From: Pseudoalteromonas sp. FUC4
Lineage (GTDB): Bacteria; Pseudomonadota; Gammaproteobacteria; Enterobacterales; Alteromonadaceae
Reading direction: 5' to 3'
DNA: 64,000 nucleotides
Assembly: GCF_008370255.1 (NCBI RefSeq)
Contig: NZ_SEUI01000003.1
Location: forward strand, 62,001 to 126,000
Below, piece after piece: positions 1 through 8,620 of the stretch (positions within the stretch are counted from its first letter, which is position 1; each line of letters opens with the position of its first letter). Both the position numbers and the translations under genes were made by a program. Below the pieces are notes generated by a model that was given only the letters and a program-made list of their open reading frames with translations, was not told where the DNA came from and searched no databases.

Positions 1-215
1 CCGCCATTTCCTAAATTTGCCTTGGGGCCAATATCTTCGCAAATACCGAGGAGTACGTAGCGAATACCAAATTGAGCAGCGTCAATGAGTGCTTGTTGCA
101 GATTTACTTGAGTGTCGAGCAAGGCCATTGCTTGCCATGCTTTTTTCTCATTTGCGCGGGTAGAGCAAAGTGTTCTAACCGCGCTTTCATCATATACTTT
201 TAAGTGGGAGGTCAC
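1..215 (-). CDS. Ureohydrolase-family protein (arginase/agmatinase/formimidoylglutamase), N-terminal fragment
   Basis: The reverse strand is open from a GTG at 213-215 to the window edge, giving about 71 residues. The segment near residues 48-70 (FGIRYVLLGICEDIGPKANL) resembles the N-terminal strand and loop of arginase/formimidoylglutamase-type ureohydrolases, which cleave guanidino groups with a binuclear manganese centre. The metal ligands lie beyond the edge, so the exact substrate cannot be judged. It starts one base after the rraA stop codon on the same strand, so the two genes are probably cotranscribed. The GTG start is chosen because no in-frame ATG occurs before the conserved segment; an ATG near 190 is in another frame. 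Confidence 0.55.
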   Translation of the reverse strand, partial: MTSHLKVYDESAVRTLCSTRANEKKAWQAMALLDTQVNLQQALIDAAQFGIRYVLLGICEDIGPKANLGNG

Positions 216-216
216 G

Positions 217-714
217 TTATACTTCTACAACTTCCAACTCTAATTCTTCTGCAGATAAAACAATGCCTGTGCTGTCGGCATAAATAAAATCATCATCAAA
301 AAATGATACCCCAGCAAAGTTAACACCTATGGCATCTTCGCCAGCACCTTCGCTGTCGGCTGCAACAGGAATAGAAGCAATTGCCTGAATGCCTAAATCA
401 AGTTCTTCAAGCTCATCAACATGGCGTACAGCGCCGTAAACAACAATACCATTCCAGTTGTTTTCAAGTGCTAGCTCAGCCAGTTCAATATCGATTAGTG
501 CGCGACGAGTTGAGCCGCCACCGTCAATAAGAAGTACTAGGTCTGTACCATCTTGAGAAAGTAATTCGCGGATGAGTTCATTATTTTCAAAACATTTAAC
601 CGTTTTAATGCGGCCACCAAAGCTGTGTCGACCACCAAAGTTGATGAACATAGGCTCTAGCACGTCAACCACGTCAGCAAAGTGGTCGCATAAATCAGAA
701 GTGCTGTAATCCAT
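217..714 (-). CDS. rraA: RraA, regulator of RNase E activity
   Basis: 165 residues, close to the 161 of E. coli RraA and similar to it over the whole length: TSDLCD near the N-terminus, [10 protein letters not shown] near residue 25, the glycine-rich [14 protein letters not shown] segment near residue 60, and [17 protein letters not shown] near residue 93. In E. coli the trimeric protein binds RNase E and its degradosome scaffold and inhibits mRNA decay. The aldolase-type catalytic use of this fold in other bacteria cannot be excluded from sequence alone. The E. coli menA neighbour is absent; here a ureohydrolase-family gene follows directly. Its promoter should lie in 715-918, which is shared with the divergent PAP2 gene. 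Confidence 0.93.
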   Translation of the reverse strand: MDYSTSDLCDHFADVVDVLEPMFINFGGRHSFGGRIKTVKCFENNELIRELLSQDGTDLVLLIDGGGSTRRALIDIELAELALENNWNGIVVYGAVRHVDELEELDLGIQAIASIPVAADSEGAGEDAIGVNFAGVSFFDDDFIYADSTGIVLSAEELELEVVEV

Positions 715-918
715 TATTTTATCCTCAAAAGGTACATTAATTTATATCTCAGTATACCCTCCTTATAAGCAATAACAACGACTTAATCGCAGTAAATTTA
801 GGCAAAACAAGCGCTAAATCATTAATCGCAATAATAGTGTATTAAAAGCGTCACTCAATTGTTATTTACAGCACATAAGCTAAATCGGTGTTCATATATT
901 ATGCAATGAGGGATGGTG

Positions 919-1455
919 ATGAATAATAATATGCTTAAAAAGGTAACTCATATAGATGAGCAATTATTTTTAACTTTGTTTAATTGCAATTCACCAAGGT
1001 GGTTTAAAGCAATAGCGTTTGGATTATCTAAAAGTGGTGATGGTGGATTGTATGTATTGGTGTGCTTAGCTGTATGGTGGCTTAGTAATAATGAGCAGCA
1101 TCAGTTATTGCCTGTCACTATATTAATTGGTTTTGTTATAGAGAGACCTATTTACTTATTAGCGAAAAATAGATTTGCCAGAATCCGTCCATGCGACTGT
1201 TTGGTTACAAACGCCTATATAGTACCAAGCGATAAATTTAGTTTACCTTCGGGTCACAGTGCTGCTGCTTTTTTAGTGGCAATTATATTAAGCCATTTTT
1301 TTCCAGAATATGCATTACTACTATTTAGTTGGGCTACCGGCGTTGCTATGTCTCGTGTGGTATTAGGTGTGCACTTTCCTGCAGATATTATAATAGGCGC
1401 AACAATTGGTAGTTTTTGTGGTTTATTTGCGTTAGCACTTGTGGTGCCTGCATGA
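919..1455 (+). CDS. PAP2-superfamily membrane phosphatase
   Basis: About 178 residues with several hydrophobic segments and the three signature blocks of the type 2 phosphatidic acid phosphatase family: KNRFARIRP, PSGHSAAAF and SRVVLGVHFPAD. These residues form the phosphate pocket and the catalytic histidines at the membrane face. Substrates in the family include lipid phosphates such as undecaprenyl pyrophosphate; the true substrate is not evident. The ATG at 919 is preferred over 913 because GAGGG at 907-911 is correctly spaced only for 919. The stop overlaps the start of the next gene in an ATGA arrangement, so the two are translationally coupled and probably act in the same glycolipid pathway. 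Confidence 0.85.
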   Translation: MNNNMLKKVTHIDEQLFLTLFNCNSPRWFKAIAFGLSKSGDGGLYVLVCLAVWWLSNNEQHQLLPVTILIGFVIERPIYLLAKNRFARIRPCDCLVTNAYIVPSDKFSLPSGHSAAAFLVAIILSHFFPEYALLLFSWATGVAMSRVVLGVHFPADIIIGATIGSFCGLFALALVVPA

Positions 1456-2483
1456 AAATATTGTATGGAGTACAAGGTACCGGTAATGGTCATATAACAC
1501 GGGCTAGGGTTATGGCAAGCTGCTTTAATGAGTTCGGTATTGATGTTGATTATGTGTTTTCAGGGCGCGCAAATAAAGATTACTTTGATATGCACCAATT
1601 CTCAGATTATAAAGCGTATCGTGGTTTATCGTTTAGTACTGAAAATGGGCAAGTTAAAAATTTAAAAACACTTAAAAACATGCGAGTTTGTAAATTGATG
1701 CGTGATATAAAAGCGCTTGAGATGAAACAGTACGATTTTGTACTTAACGACTTTGAGCCTGTTACAGCATGGGCTGCAAAATGGGCAGGTATCCCCGTTA
1801 TTGGCATTAGTCATCAAGCCGCATTTTTGTCAGATAACGTACCTATGTTTGGTCGTGGTGTACTGAGAAAATCACTTATCAAGCATTATGCACCAGCGAC
1901 TACCTACTTAGGCGTGCACTGGCAACCATTTGCAAATAATATAATACCGCCTTTTATTGCTCATCATAATCATGACAACCCTGTAGCAGTAATGAACAAG
2001 GTATTGGTATATTTACCTTTTGAAAATTTAGATAGCGTTGTTGATTATTTAAAAGATTTTCCCGAAAAAGAATTTTATTGTTATCACCCAAATGCCAGCA
2101 ATCAGTCTTTTGGGCATATTCATTTACGAGCCCCTTCACGCTCTGGTTTTTTAAACGACTTAGCAAACACAAGTGGCGTTATTGGTAATGCGGGATTTGA
2201 GCTTGCCAGTGAAGCGCTTAAGTTAGGTAAAAAGTTACTATTAAAGCCTTTAGATGGTCAGTTTGAGCAAGCAGCAAACGCACAAACTTTATTTGCCATG
2301 GGCATGGCACATGTTATGAACAATTTAAACCCACAAGCCCTTGACGATTGGAATAGCGCGCCGCAAAACAAGCAAATAAATTACCCCAGCGATCCTGCAC
2401 CATTAATTAATTGGTTGATTAAAAAACAATGGAATAATACAGAGTCGTTACACAAAGGCTTATGGAAAAGCGTGAAAAATTAA
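1452..2483 (+). CDS. Glycosyltransferase of the MJ1255/VC2487 family
   Basis: 343 residues beginning MKILYGVQGTGNGHITRARV, a nucleotide-sugar transferase-like N-terminus with the GxGHxxR pattern seen in GT-B enzymes such as MurG. The C-terminal half contains GVIGNAGFELASEAL near residue 250, which resembles the donor-binding loop of GT28 enzymes. The family is annotated as conserved hypothetical/glycosyltransferase in many marine gammaproteobacteria. The ATG at 1452 overlaps the PAP2 stop; a longer frame from 1416 would begin inside the PAP2 gene and is not supported. Donor and acceptor are unknown. Pairing with a PAP2 phosphatase suggests a lipid-linked sugar step (inference). Confidence 0.72.
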   Translation: MKILYGVQGTGNGHITRARVMASCFNEFGIDVDYVFSGRANKDYFDMHQFSDYKAYRGLSFSTENGQVKNLKTLKNMRVCKLMRDIKALEMKQYDFVLNDFEPVTAWAAKWAGIPVIGISHQAAFLSDNVPMFGRGVLRKSLIKHYAPATTYLGVHWQPFANNIIPPFIAHHNHDNPVAVMNKVLVYLPFENLDSVVDYLKDFPEKEFYCYHPNASNQSFGHIHLRAPSRSGFLNDLANTSGVIGNAGFELASEALKLGKKLLLKPLDGQFEQAANAQTLFAMGMAHVMNNLNPQALDDWNSAPQNKQINYPSDPAPLINWLIKKQWNNTESLHKGLWKSVKN

Positions 2484-2543
2484 AGGCCTGGTATTATTAA
2501 TGATTTTTCAGCTTAGTAGGCTCGCTTAAAATTACCCATAAGG

Positions 2544-2918
2544 TTAAGGAACAAACTTTATAGGCACGCTATCTTTACTTTTTTCGTGTTCAGTTACCCG
2601 CGCTAAATATTCACTCCATAACGTATCTTGTTGCTGTTGTAGTTTTTCAAAGTAGCGCCAACTAAATAGTCCGCTGTTATGGCCATCGTCAAAATCTAAA
2701 CGAAGTGCGTAATGCCCAACCGGTATAATACTTTTTATTCCTACAGCTTGCTTATTAAGTACTAGCTTCATTGGGCCAGAGCCATGGCCTTGCACTTCAG
2801 CTGAAGGGGAGTGTACACGTAAAAACTCACATCTAAATACAGCTTTACTGTCATCATCAAAGTAAACATCTAGATTTTTACTCACACTGTGGTAATGCAC
2901 TTTTGTTACGTGTTTCAT
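2544..2918 (-). CDS. DUF971 / GBBH-like N-terminal domain protein
   Basis: 124 residues matching the small DUF971 family, which corresponds to the N-terminal zinc-binding-type domain of gamma-butyrobetaine hydroxylase. Visible features are VHYHSVSKNLDVYFDD at the start, FRCEFLRVHSPSAEVQGHG in the middle, and VGHYALRLDFDDGHNSGLFSW in the second half, which is the most conserved block. Free-standing DUF971 genes often sit beside hslVU in gammaproteobacteria, as here. In eukaryotic and bacterial relatives the fold is linked to iron-sulfur cluster handling, but no function is proven for this orthologue. A hairpin terminator at 2934-2960 separates it from hslU, with possible read-through. Confidence 0.8.
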   Translation of the reverse strand: MKHVTKVHYHSVSKNLDVYFDDDSKAVFRCEFLRVHSPSAEVQGHGSGPMKLVLNKQAVGIKSIIPVGHYALRLDFDDGHNSGLFSWRYFEKLQQQQDTLWSEYLARVTEHEKSKDSVPIKFVP

Positions 2919-2933
2919 TTAATATATCCCATT

Positions 2934-2960
2934 AAAAAGCCCCCAATCTGGAGGCTTTTA
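2934..2960 (-). terminator. Rho-independent terminator after hslU
   Basis: Reading the reverse strand, AAAAGCCTCC pairs with GGGGGCTTTT around a short ATT-containing loop and runs into a T tract. It lies 17 bases after the hslU stop codon, so it probably ends the hslVU transcript before the DUF971 gene. Confidence 0.75.
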
Positions 2961-2976
2961 GTATAAAGGGTATCAA

Positions 2977-4305
2977 TTAAAGAATGAAGCGACTTAAATC
3001 TTCATCTTCAACAAGTGCACCAAGATGTTTTTCAACATAAGCGGCGTCGATTACTAATGACGAACCTGCTTTTTCAGAAGCATCGTATGAAATTTCTTCC
3101 ATCAATCTTTCCATCACAGTGTGTAGACGACGAGCACCGATGTTTTCGGTTTTCTCGTTGACCTGCCAAGCTGCTTTGGCAATACGCTCAATTGCATCGT
3201 CGCTAAACTCAACATTAACTTTTTCAGTTTTAAGCAGTTCTCGTTGTTGCTCGGTAAGCGATGCATGAGGTTCTGTAAGGATGCGTTTAAAGTCATCTGC
3301 AGTAAGTGCTTCAAGTTCTACTCGAATCGGTAAGCGGCCCTGTAGCTCTGGGATCATATCTGATGGCTTCGCCATCTGAAATGCACCAGAGGCAATAAAC
3401 AGCATATGGTCAGTTTTAACCATTCCGTGTTTAGTGTTTACTGTTGAGCCTTCAATTAGCGGTAGTAAGTCGCGCTGAACACCTTCTCGGCTCACATCTG
3501 GGCCTGACGAATCGCCGCGCTTACAAATTTTGTCTATTTCATCAATAAACACAATACCGTTTTGCTCTACTGCAAAAATAGCTTGCTCTTTTAGCTCTTC
3601 AGGGTTTACTAATTTAGCGGCTTCTTCTTCCGTTAATAGTTTGAAGGCTTCTTTGATTTTTAGTTTACGCTTAGTACGTTTATCGCCGCCCATGTTTTGA
3701 AACATGCTTTGTAACTGGTTGGTCATATCTTCCATACCAGGAGGGGCCATAATTTCTACGTTTGGTTGAGCTTGTGCTAAGTCTATTTCGATTTCTTTAT
3801 CGTCTAATTGACCTTCACGTAATTTTTTACGGAATGTTTGGCGAGTAGATGAAGTATCGTCGCGTTGGCTTTCACCATATTGATCTTTAACAGGTGGTAA
3901 AAGTGCATCTAAAATACGCTCTTCTGCTGCTTCTTCGGCGCGATGTTTAAACTTTTTAGTTTGTTGCTCACGTGTCATTTTAATTGATACATCAACTAAA
4001 TCGCGGATGATAGTCTCAACTTCTTTACCAACATAGCCAACTTCAGTGAACTTAGTTGCTTCTACTTTAATAAAAGGGGCGTTAGCAAGTTTTGCTAAAC
4101 GGCGGGCAATTTCAGTTTTACCTACACCTGTTGGACCAATCATTAAAATATTTTTTGGTGTTACTTCGCTGCGTAAGTCATCATTTAATTGCATGCGACG
4201 CCAGCGATTACGAAGTGCGATAGCCACTGCTTTTTTTGCTTTAGCCTGACCTATAATGTGCTGATCTAGCTCGTGAACAATTTCTCTTGGGGTCATATCA
4301 GACAT
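2977..4305 (-). CDS. hslU: HslU, ATPase subunit of the HslVU protease
   Basis: 442 residues, one shorter than E. coli HslU and collinear with it. The Walker A motif GPTGVGKTE lies near residue 58 and Walker B VFIDEID near 250; a sensor-type GRLPIRVEL segment and the arginine-rich [12 protein letters not shown] follow. The last residues, DEDLSRFIL, are the tail that inserts into HslV pockets to activate the peptidase. The hexamer unfolds substrates and feeds them into the HslV chamber in the cytoplasm. It begins 11 bases after the hslV stop, so hslV and hslU form one operon driven by the heat-shock-type promoter at 4892-4919. Confidence 0.97.
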   Translation of the reverse strand: MSDMTPREIVHELDQHIIGQAKAKKAVAIALRNRWRRMQLNDDLRSEVTPKNILMIGPTGVGKTEIARRLAKLANAPFIKVEATKFTEVGYVGKEVETIIRDLVDVSIKMTREQQTKKFKHRAEEAAEERILDALLPPVKDQYGESQRDDTSSTRQTFRKKLREGQLDDKEIEIDLAQAQPNVEIMAPPGMEDMTNQLQSMFQNMGGDKRTKRKLKIKEAFKLLTEEEAAKLVNPEELKEQAIFAVEQNGIVFIDEIDKICKRGDSSGPDVSREGVQRDLLPLIEGSTVNTKHGMVKTDHMLFIASGAFQMAKPSDMIPELQGRLPIRVELEALTADDFKRILTEPHASLTEQQRELLKTEKVNVEFSDDAIERIAKAAWQVNEKTENIGARRLHTVMERLMEEISYDASEKAGSSLVIDAAYVEKHLGALVEDEDLSRFIL

Positions 4306-4316
4306 GATAGTTCCTA

Positions 4317-4835
4317 TTATAATTCTTCGATTGTTTGGAAGTTATTAGTAAATACGCAGATGTTGCCTGCAATAGTTAAGCTTTTCTCTACTATTTCACG
4401 AGCGCTTAAATCTGTATTTTCTAAAAGGGCAGTTGCAGCTGATTGTGCAAAGTTACCACCACTGCCAATTGCAATTAGGTCGTTTTCAGGTTGAACCACA
4501 TCGCCATTACCGGTAATAATTAAAGAGGCTGTTTCGTCTGCTACAGCGAGCAGAGCTTCGAGCTTTCGAAGTGCACGGTCGCTGCGCCAATCTTTAGCCA
4601 TTTCTACTGCGGCTTTAGTTAGGTTACCTTGATGCATTTCTAATTTGCTTTCAAAACGCTCGAAAAGAGTGAAGGCATCAGCAGTACCACCGGCAAAACC
4701 AGCGATTACTTTGCCATTATAAAGACGTCGAACTTTACGGGCGTTGCCCTTCATTACGGTGTTACCAAGCGAAACTTGGCCATCGCCGCCAATTACAACT
4801 TTGTCGCCGCGGCGAACACTTACGATAGTAGTCAT
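4317..4835 (-). CDS. hslV: HslV, threonine peptidase subunit of HslVU
   Basis: 172 residues. The start is placed at 4835 so that removal of Met exposes Thr in MTTIVSVRR; the catalytic N-terminal threonine defines the family. An AGGA ribosome binding site lies just ahead in GAGGAATAAC. A longer frame from 4850 (MMRNNMTT) would bury the threonine and is rejected. Other conserved blocks are [33 protein letters not shown] and [13 protein letters not shown]. HslV forms a double hexameric ring that degrades proteins unfolded by HslU. The gene is preceded by a sigma32-like promoter whose -35 box overlaps the stop codon of the upstream ftsN-like gene. Confidence 0.97.
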   Translation of the reverse strand: MTTIVSVRRGDKVVIGGDGQVSLGNTVMKGNARKVRRLYNGKVIAGFAGGTADAFTLFERFESKLEMHQGNLTKAAVEMAKDWRSDRALRKLEALLAVADETASLIITGNGDVVQPENDLIAIGSGGNFAQSAATALLENTDLSAREIVEKSLTIAGNICVFTNNFQTIEEL

Positions 4836-4891
4836 GTTATTCCTCATCATCGAGCTGCAGAGGCAACTCGTAAAAAACGATTATGATGAGG

Positions 4892-4919
4892 TTATATGGG
4901 TGAATGGTTTATTTTCAAG
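4892..4919 (-). promoter_or_regulatory. Sigma32-type heat-shock promoter of hslVU
   Basis: On the reverse strand CTTGAA (4914-4919) is followed after exactly 13 bases by CCCATATAA (4892-4900). This matches the known RpoH consensus (CTTGAA, about 13-14 bases, CCCCATnT) well. It sits 57 bases ahead of the hslV start; the -35 element overlaps the ftsN-like stop codon. hslVU is a heat-shock operon in E. coli, which supports the call. Confidence 0.75.
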
Positions 4920-5442
4920 TCCAGCCCCAAATTCCGCAGCCGACTATTTTTACACGTTTAAGTTTGTTTTTATCGCTTTCGGCCTGGCGTTTGGTTTTAT
5001 AAGGGCCTAAACGTACTTTATACCAAGTGCCATTGCTGCCTTTAGCTTGTTTTATCTCAGAAATAAGCCCTGCAAATGCGATTTTAGCTTTTAACGATTC
5101 AGCTTGTGCATGAGTTCTGAACGAACCGCACTGCATAACATAAGGACCTTTTTGCTCAAGCTCTCTTACTTCAACTTGAATTTCGTGTTCTCTTATTTCT
5201 TTAATAAATTCCGGTGTACGAGGAATAACAACGTCTACTTTTGCAGGCGCAGTTGGATTAGCTTGTTTTTCTACCAGTTTTGGATCGGCATTACTTTTTA
5301 TAAACCATAATCCGTAAGCAAAACTGGCAACGAGTATGAGAGCTACAATAACTAATAGGATAGGAAAGGGCTTTTTAGCCGGTGCGTTTTTTTTACTGTT
5401 TCTGCCTGCAGGCTTTTTATTTATATAATCGTGCTGTGCCAT
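4915..5442 (-). CDS. ftsN: FtsN-like SPOR-domain cell division protein
   Basis: 175 residues: a basic cytoplasmic start (KKPAGRNSKKNAPAKK), one membrane helix near residues 27-48, a short periplasmic linker, and a C-terminal SPOR domain from about residue 98 (GPYVMQCGSF ... WYKVRLGPY). SPOR domains bind denuded septal glycan. Two cysteines in the SPOR domain (MQCGSF and VGCGIW) sit where E. coli FtsN has its disulfide. The protein is much shorter than the 319-residue E. coli FtsN because the linker is reduced. Synteny (priA upstream, hslVU downstream) matches E. coli, which supports the symbol. It starts 20 bases after priA and is probably cotranscribed with it. Confidence 0.85.
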   Translation of the reverse strand: MAQHDYINKKPAGRNSKKNAPAKKPFPILLVIVALILVASFAYGLWFIKSNADPKLVEKQANPTAPAKVDVVIPRTPEFIKEIREHEIQVEVRELEQKGPYVMQCGSFRTHAQAESLKAKIAFAGLISEIKQAKGSNGTWYKVRLGPYKTKRQAESDKNKLKRVKIVGCGIWGWT

Positions 5443-5462
5443 GGTGTTATTTTGGCCTTAAC

Positions 5463-7649
5463 CTAAATCATGTCTATAGGGTCTACGTCTAAGCTCCAGC
5501 GAACTTTTTGTGCTAGTTTGCTAGTACTTAAATAATCAACCATTTGCGCAAGATACTGGTGTAATACGCGGCGATCTTGCGCTTGAATATGTAATTGAAA
5601 ACGATACATACCTGCAACTTTTTCAAGTGGAGCAGGGATCGGCCCGAGCAATTGTATACCAGATACCCCATTCACAGGAACCAAATCCGTCAAAAAATCG
5701 ACAACTAGCTTAATACTGTGCCCCTGCGCCCTAACAATTGCCATATTAGTGATTGGCGGTAAATCAGCATCATCTCGCTCGCTTAGAGCAAATCGAGCAA
5801 AGTCTTGATAACCGTTATTAACTAAATCTTGTAAAAGAGGATGTTCTGGAAAGTGTGTTTGTAATAACACTTGCCCGGGCTCTCCTGAACGTCCAGCACG
5901 ACCCGCTACTTGGGTAACTAATTGCGCTAAATGTTCTGTTGCTCTAAAATCGCAAGAGTATAAGCCGCTATCTACATCTAAAATAAGTACCAAGCTTACA
6001 TCTGCAAAGTGATGACCTTTGGCAAGCATTTGTGTACCTACTAAAATACGTGCGCCACCGAGGTTTATTTCATCAAGTGCTTTTTCAAGGCTACCTTTAC
6101 GACGGGTTGAATCGCGGTCTATGCGAGTAACGGGTGTATCAGGAAATTCGGTTAATAAAAACTCTTCAATTTGCTCTGTGCCTTTACCGTTAGGAAATAT
6201 TTGTGTACTTCCGCAATCAGGACATTGGTGAGGGACAGGGTATTGATCGCCACAGTGGTGACAGATCATTTGCCCAATCGTTTTATGGAAAGTGGCGCTG
6301 GTACTGCATCGTTTACACTCGCTAAGCCAGCCACATTCATGACAAATAAGGGTAGGCGAAAAACCACGACGATTTAAAAATACCATAACCTGTTTACCGC
6401 GATTTAAATGCTGACGCATAGTTGCAAGGCTTGCATGTGCAATACCTGCTTGGTCGGGTTGGCCTTTCATATCGAGTAACTTAAATTGATTGTCGGTCGC
6501 AGTTTGTGCGCGCTCGGTTAAGCTTAGTAGCTGGTACTTGTTATTAATTGCTTTATGAAGCGTTTCAAGCGCGGGCGTTGCGCTGCCTAATATAAGCGGG
6601 ATTTTATGCTGAAAAGCTCTGTAAGCGGCTAAATCGCGGGCATGATAGCGAAGCGTATCTTGTTGTTTAAATGACGAATCGTGTTCTTCATCAACAACTA
6701 TCATACCGAGTTTTAAAAATGGCAGAAAAATACTCGAACGTGTGCCAATAACTATCGCACAACTGCCTTTTTCGCAAAAGCGCCATGTTTGTAAACGTTC
6801 GTTGTCGGTAAGTGCTGAATGCCAAAGCATAATGGGTGTATCAGGAAAGCGGCGACGAAAACGGTTTACAGTTTGTGGCGTTAAGCCTATTTCTGGCACT
6901 AATACTAATGCTTGCTCGCCACGTTTTAATACTTCTTCTAGGCACTGTAAATACACTTCTGTTTTACCACTGCCAGTTACGCCTTCTAATAAAAAGCTGC
7001 TAAATCCACTACTTTGATTTATTGCTGTACAGGCAACTGCTTGTTCTTTATTAAGTACAGGTTTACTACCGACAGTTGGTGCAACGCTTTGCCACTGGTT
7101 ATCGTGTTCAATAGTTTGCGTAATAAGTTCTTTATCTATTAGGCTATCTATTGTTTTTTTACTAAAGCCAAGTGCTTTTAATTCGGTTAACGATGATTTC
7201 CCCGATTGCGATAACTGCTTTAATAAATTGAGTTGTGTTTTGGCTTTTAATGACGGTACTTTAGCGCCTTTTTCTGTCAGAGCAACCATGTTAATACTGG
7301 TTTTATCTGGTGATTCACCTTGGCGAAGTACAGCCGGTAGCGCTATGTGAATAGTTTCGCCTAAAGGGTAGCAGTAGTAGCGAGCAGTAAAGCTAAGTAA
7401 GTCTAAATGTTGGGAACTTAAAATAGGGGTATCGTCGATGACTTCTATAATACTTTTTATTTTATTTTCTGGGACATCAGTACTATTTTTGATACTGAGA
7501 ATTACGGCTACTTTTTTTTGATTACCAAAAGGTACCAAAACCCGCATGCCAGGTAGTAAAGGGCTTGATAAGCCACTGAGCTGTTCTTCTATTTTATAAT
7601 CAAAGGTGCGTGGAAGCGGAACTTTAATAGCAACTTCAACAAAACTCAT
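5463..7649 (-). CDS. priA: PriA, primosomal replication restart helicase
   Basis: 728 residues (E. coli 732). The N-terminal 3'-DNA-binding domain starts MSFVEVAIKVPLPRTFDY. The helicase core has Walker A GVTGSGKTEVYLQ near residue 225 and the DEEH box near 321. A zinc-binding region with paired cysteines (CHECGWLSECKRCS, CHHCG, CPDCG) occupies about residues 438-485, followed by helicase motifs including ILVGTQMLAKGHHF and QVAGRAGRSGEPG. PriA recognises stalled forks and recombination loops, reloads DnaB and restarts replication. The gene heads the priA-ftsN reverse-strand group and diverges from rpmE. Confidence 0.97.
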   Translation of the reverse strand: MSFVEVAIKVPLPRTFDYKIEEQLSGLSSPLLPGMRVLVPFGNQKKVAVILSIKNSTDVPENKIKSIIEVIDDTPILSSQHLDLLSFTARYYCYPLGETIHIALPAVLRQGESPDKTSINMVALTEKGAKVPSLKAKTQLNLLKQLSQSGKSSLTELKALGFSKKTIDSLIDKELITQTIEHDNQWQSVAPTVGSKPVLNKEQAVACTAINQSSGFSSFLLEGVTGSGKTEVYLQCLEEVLKRGEQALVLVPEIGLTPQTVNRFRRRFPDTPIMLWHSALTDNERLQTWRFCEKGSCAIVIGTRSSIFLPFLKLGMIVVDEEHDSSFKQQDTLRYHARDLAAYRAFQHKIPLILGSATPALETLHKAINNKYQLLSLTERAQTATDNQFKLLDMKGQPDQAGIAHASLATMRQHLNRGKQVMVFLNRRGFSPTLICHECGWLSECKRCSTSATFHKTIGQMICHHCGDQYPVPHQCPDCGSTQIFPNGKGTEQIEEFLLTEFPDTPVTRIDRDSTRRKGSLEKALDEINLGGARILVGTQMLAKGHHFADVSLVLILDVDSGLYSCDFRATEHLAQLVTQVAGRAGRSGEPGQVLLQTHFPEHPLLQDLVNNGYQDFARFALSERDDADLPPITNMAIVRAQGHSIKLVVDFLTDLVPVNGVSGIQLLGPIPAPLEKVAGMYRFQLHIQAQDRRVLHQYLAQMVDYLSTSKLAQKVRWSLDVDPIDMI

Positions 7650-7782
7650 AACAACTCAACCCGTAAAATTAATGCTGTAATGTACTAAAAATAACGCTAA
7701 AAACCTACTAGCAATAGTACTTGAGAGCGAGATTGTTCACTTTTTTGGCAAAAACAGAAATAAATACTTGTGTAGGAGGTTG

Positions 7783-7850
7783 TTGTTGGATAAAATTCGC
7801 CACCAACAAATTTGTTTTAACGACGTATGGTGCCAGACTTCGGGTTTGGA
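7783..7850 (+). promoter_or_regulatory. Putative ribosomal protein L31 mRNA leader structure
   Basis: Two consecutive hairpins precede rpmE. The first pairs TTGTTGG (7783-7789) with CCAACAA (7803-7809) perfectly. The second pairs CCAGAC (7833-7838) with GTTTGG (7844-7849) around TTCGG, with one G-T pair. Autoregulatory L31 leaders are known in gammaproteobacteria; whether this one belongs to that class is inference from position and structure only. Confidence 0.5.
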
Positions 7851-7879
7851 GAGCGATGCGGCCTTAACTAGAGGTTCCT

Positions 7880-8095
7880 ATGAAAGAAGGTATTCACCCT
7901 AAGTACGAAGTAATTTCTGCAACATGTTCATGCGGAAACAAATTCGAAACTAGCTCAACTCTTTGTAAAGATATTCACTTAGACGTATGTTCTGCGTGTC
8001 ACCCGTTTTACACTGGTAAGCAAAAGATTTTAGACACTGGCGGCCGTGTTGATCGCTTCAACAAGCGCTTCGGTGCACTTAGCAGCAAGAAGTAA
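7880..8095 (+). CDS. rpmE: 50S ribosomal protein L31, zinc-binding type
   Basis: 71 residues beginning [22 protein letters not shown]. Four cysteines (16, 18, 37 and 40, the last two in VCSACHPFY) form the zinc site of the C+ form of L31. The protein bridges the ribosomal subunits. The zinc-free paralogue rpmE2 (ykgM), often zinc-regulated, is not in this window. A GAGG ribosome binding site precedes the ATG (AGAGGTTCCT). The gene is monocistronic: it diverges from priA, has a structured leader, and ends at a strong terminator at 8112-8139. Confidence 0.97.
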   Translation: MKEGIHPKYEVISATCSCGNKFETSSTLCKDIHLDVCSACHPFYTGKQKILDTGGRVDRFNKRFGALSSKK

Positions 8096-8111
8096 TCATT
8101 GCTGTTTAGTT

Positions 8112-8139
8112 AAAAAAAGCACCTTAGGGTGCTTTTTTT
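8112..8139 (+). terminator. Rho-independent terminator of rpmE
   Basis: AAAAAAAGCACC and GGTGCTTTTTTT form a perfect stem around a TTAG loop, 16 bases after the rpmE stop, ending in a run of seven T. Confidence 0.93.
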
Positions 8140-8620
8140 GTGCCTAAAATTTACCTCTTTTTATCTTATTTAGCTTGCTCGAGCTACACCACTCCTTGCA
8201 TAACTATTTCCTATTCTTATTCTGAGTATGCATAAACCTTTACAGACAAATCGATAGATATTCTCTATATTTTAAATAGTATAATTGTTAACTAGGTTGA
8301 TAAAAGTAGCTAACGTGGGGATATCTGTTTTTAAAGTAGAGTAAAAGGCTATTATTTTAAATTTATAATAATACTTTAAACGTACATTTTGTAAAAAAAT
8401 TAGAGACATAAAAGCACCTCAAAACTTACTTTTTAGGTGAGTTTTTATTTATTAAATGTCGCTATAATCCTACAAAGTTACTGAAAAACCTCTTAAAATC
8501 AAAGGATATAGCATATAACAGGATAGACCTGATATTGCTTGGAATTTAAAAATAATAAGGGTATCGTACCCCAACACACTACCTCTCACTTTAACTTAAA
8601 TTGCAGGATACCATCGCGTT
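8140..8620. other. 480-base intergenic region between rpmE and the malic enzyme gene
   Basis: No convincing coding frame is present on either strand. The region is very AT-rich. It contains a terminator-like hairpin at 8421-8450 that belongs to no recognised gene, and a small perfect hairpin GGGTA-TCG-TACCC at 8559-8571 in the presumed malic enzyme leader. Promoters for the malic enzyme must lie here, but no single -35/-10 pair stands out. Confidence 0.6.
8421..8450 (+). terminator. Orphan terminator-like hairpin
   Basis: AAAACTTAC (8421-8429) pairs with GTGAGTTTT (8437-8445) with one wobble pair around TTTTTAG, followed by a T-rich tail. No annotated gene ends here, since rpmE already has its own terminator 280 bases upstream. 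It may end a small RNA, or attenuate transcription into the malic enzyme gene. Confidence 0.45.

Noticed and set aside
4836-4850. Upstream hslV start giving MMRNNMTT
   Set aside because: It would place residues before the catalytic threonine; the ATG at 4835 has the proper ribosome binding site.
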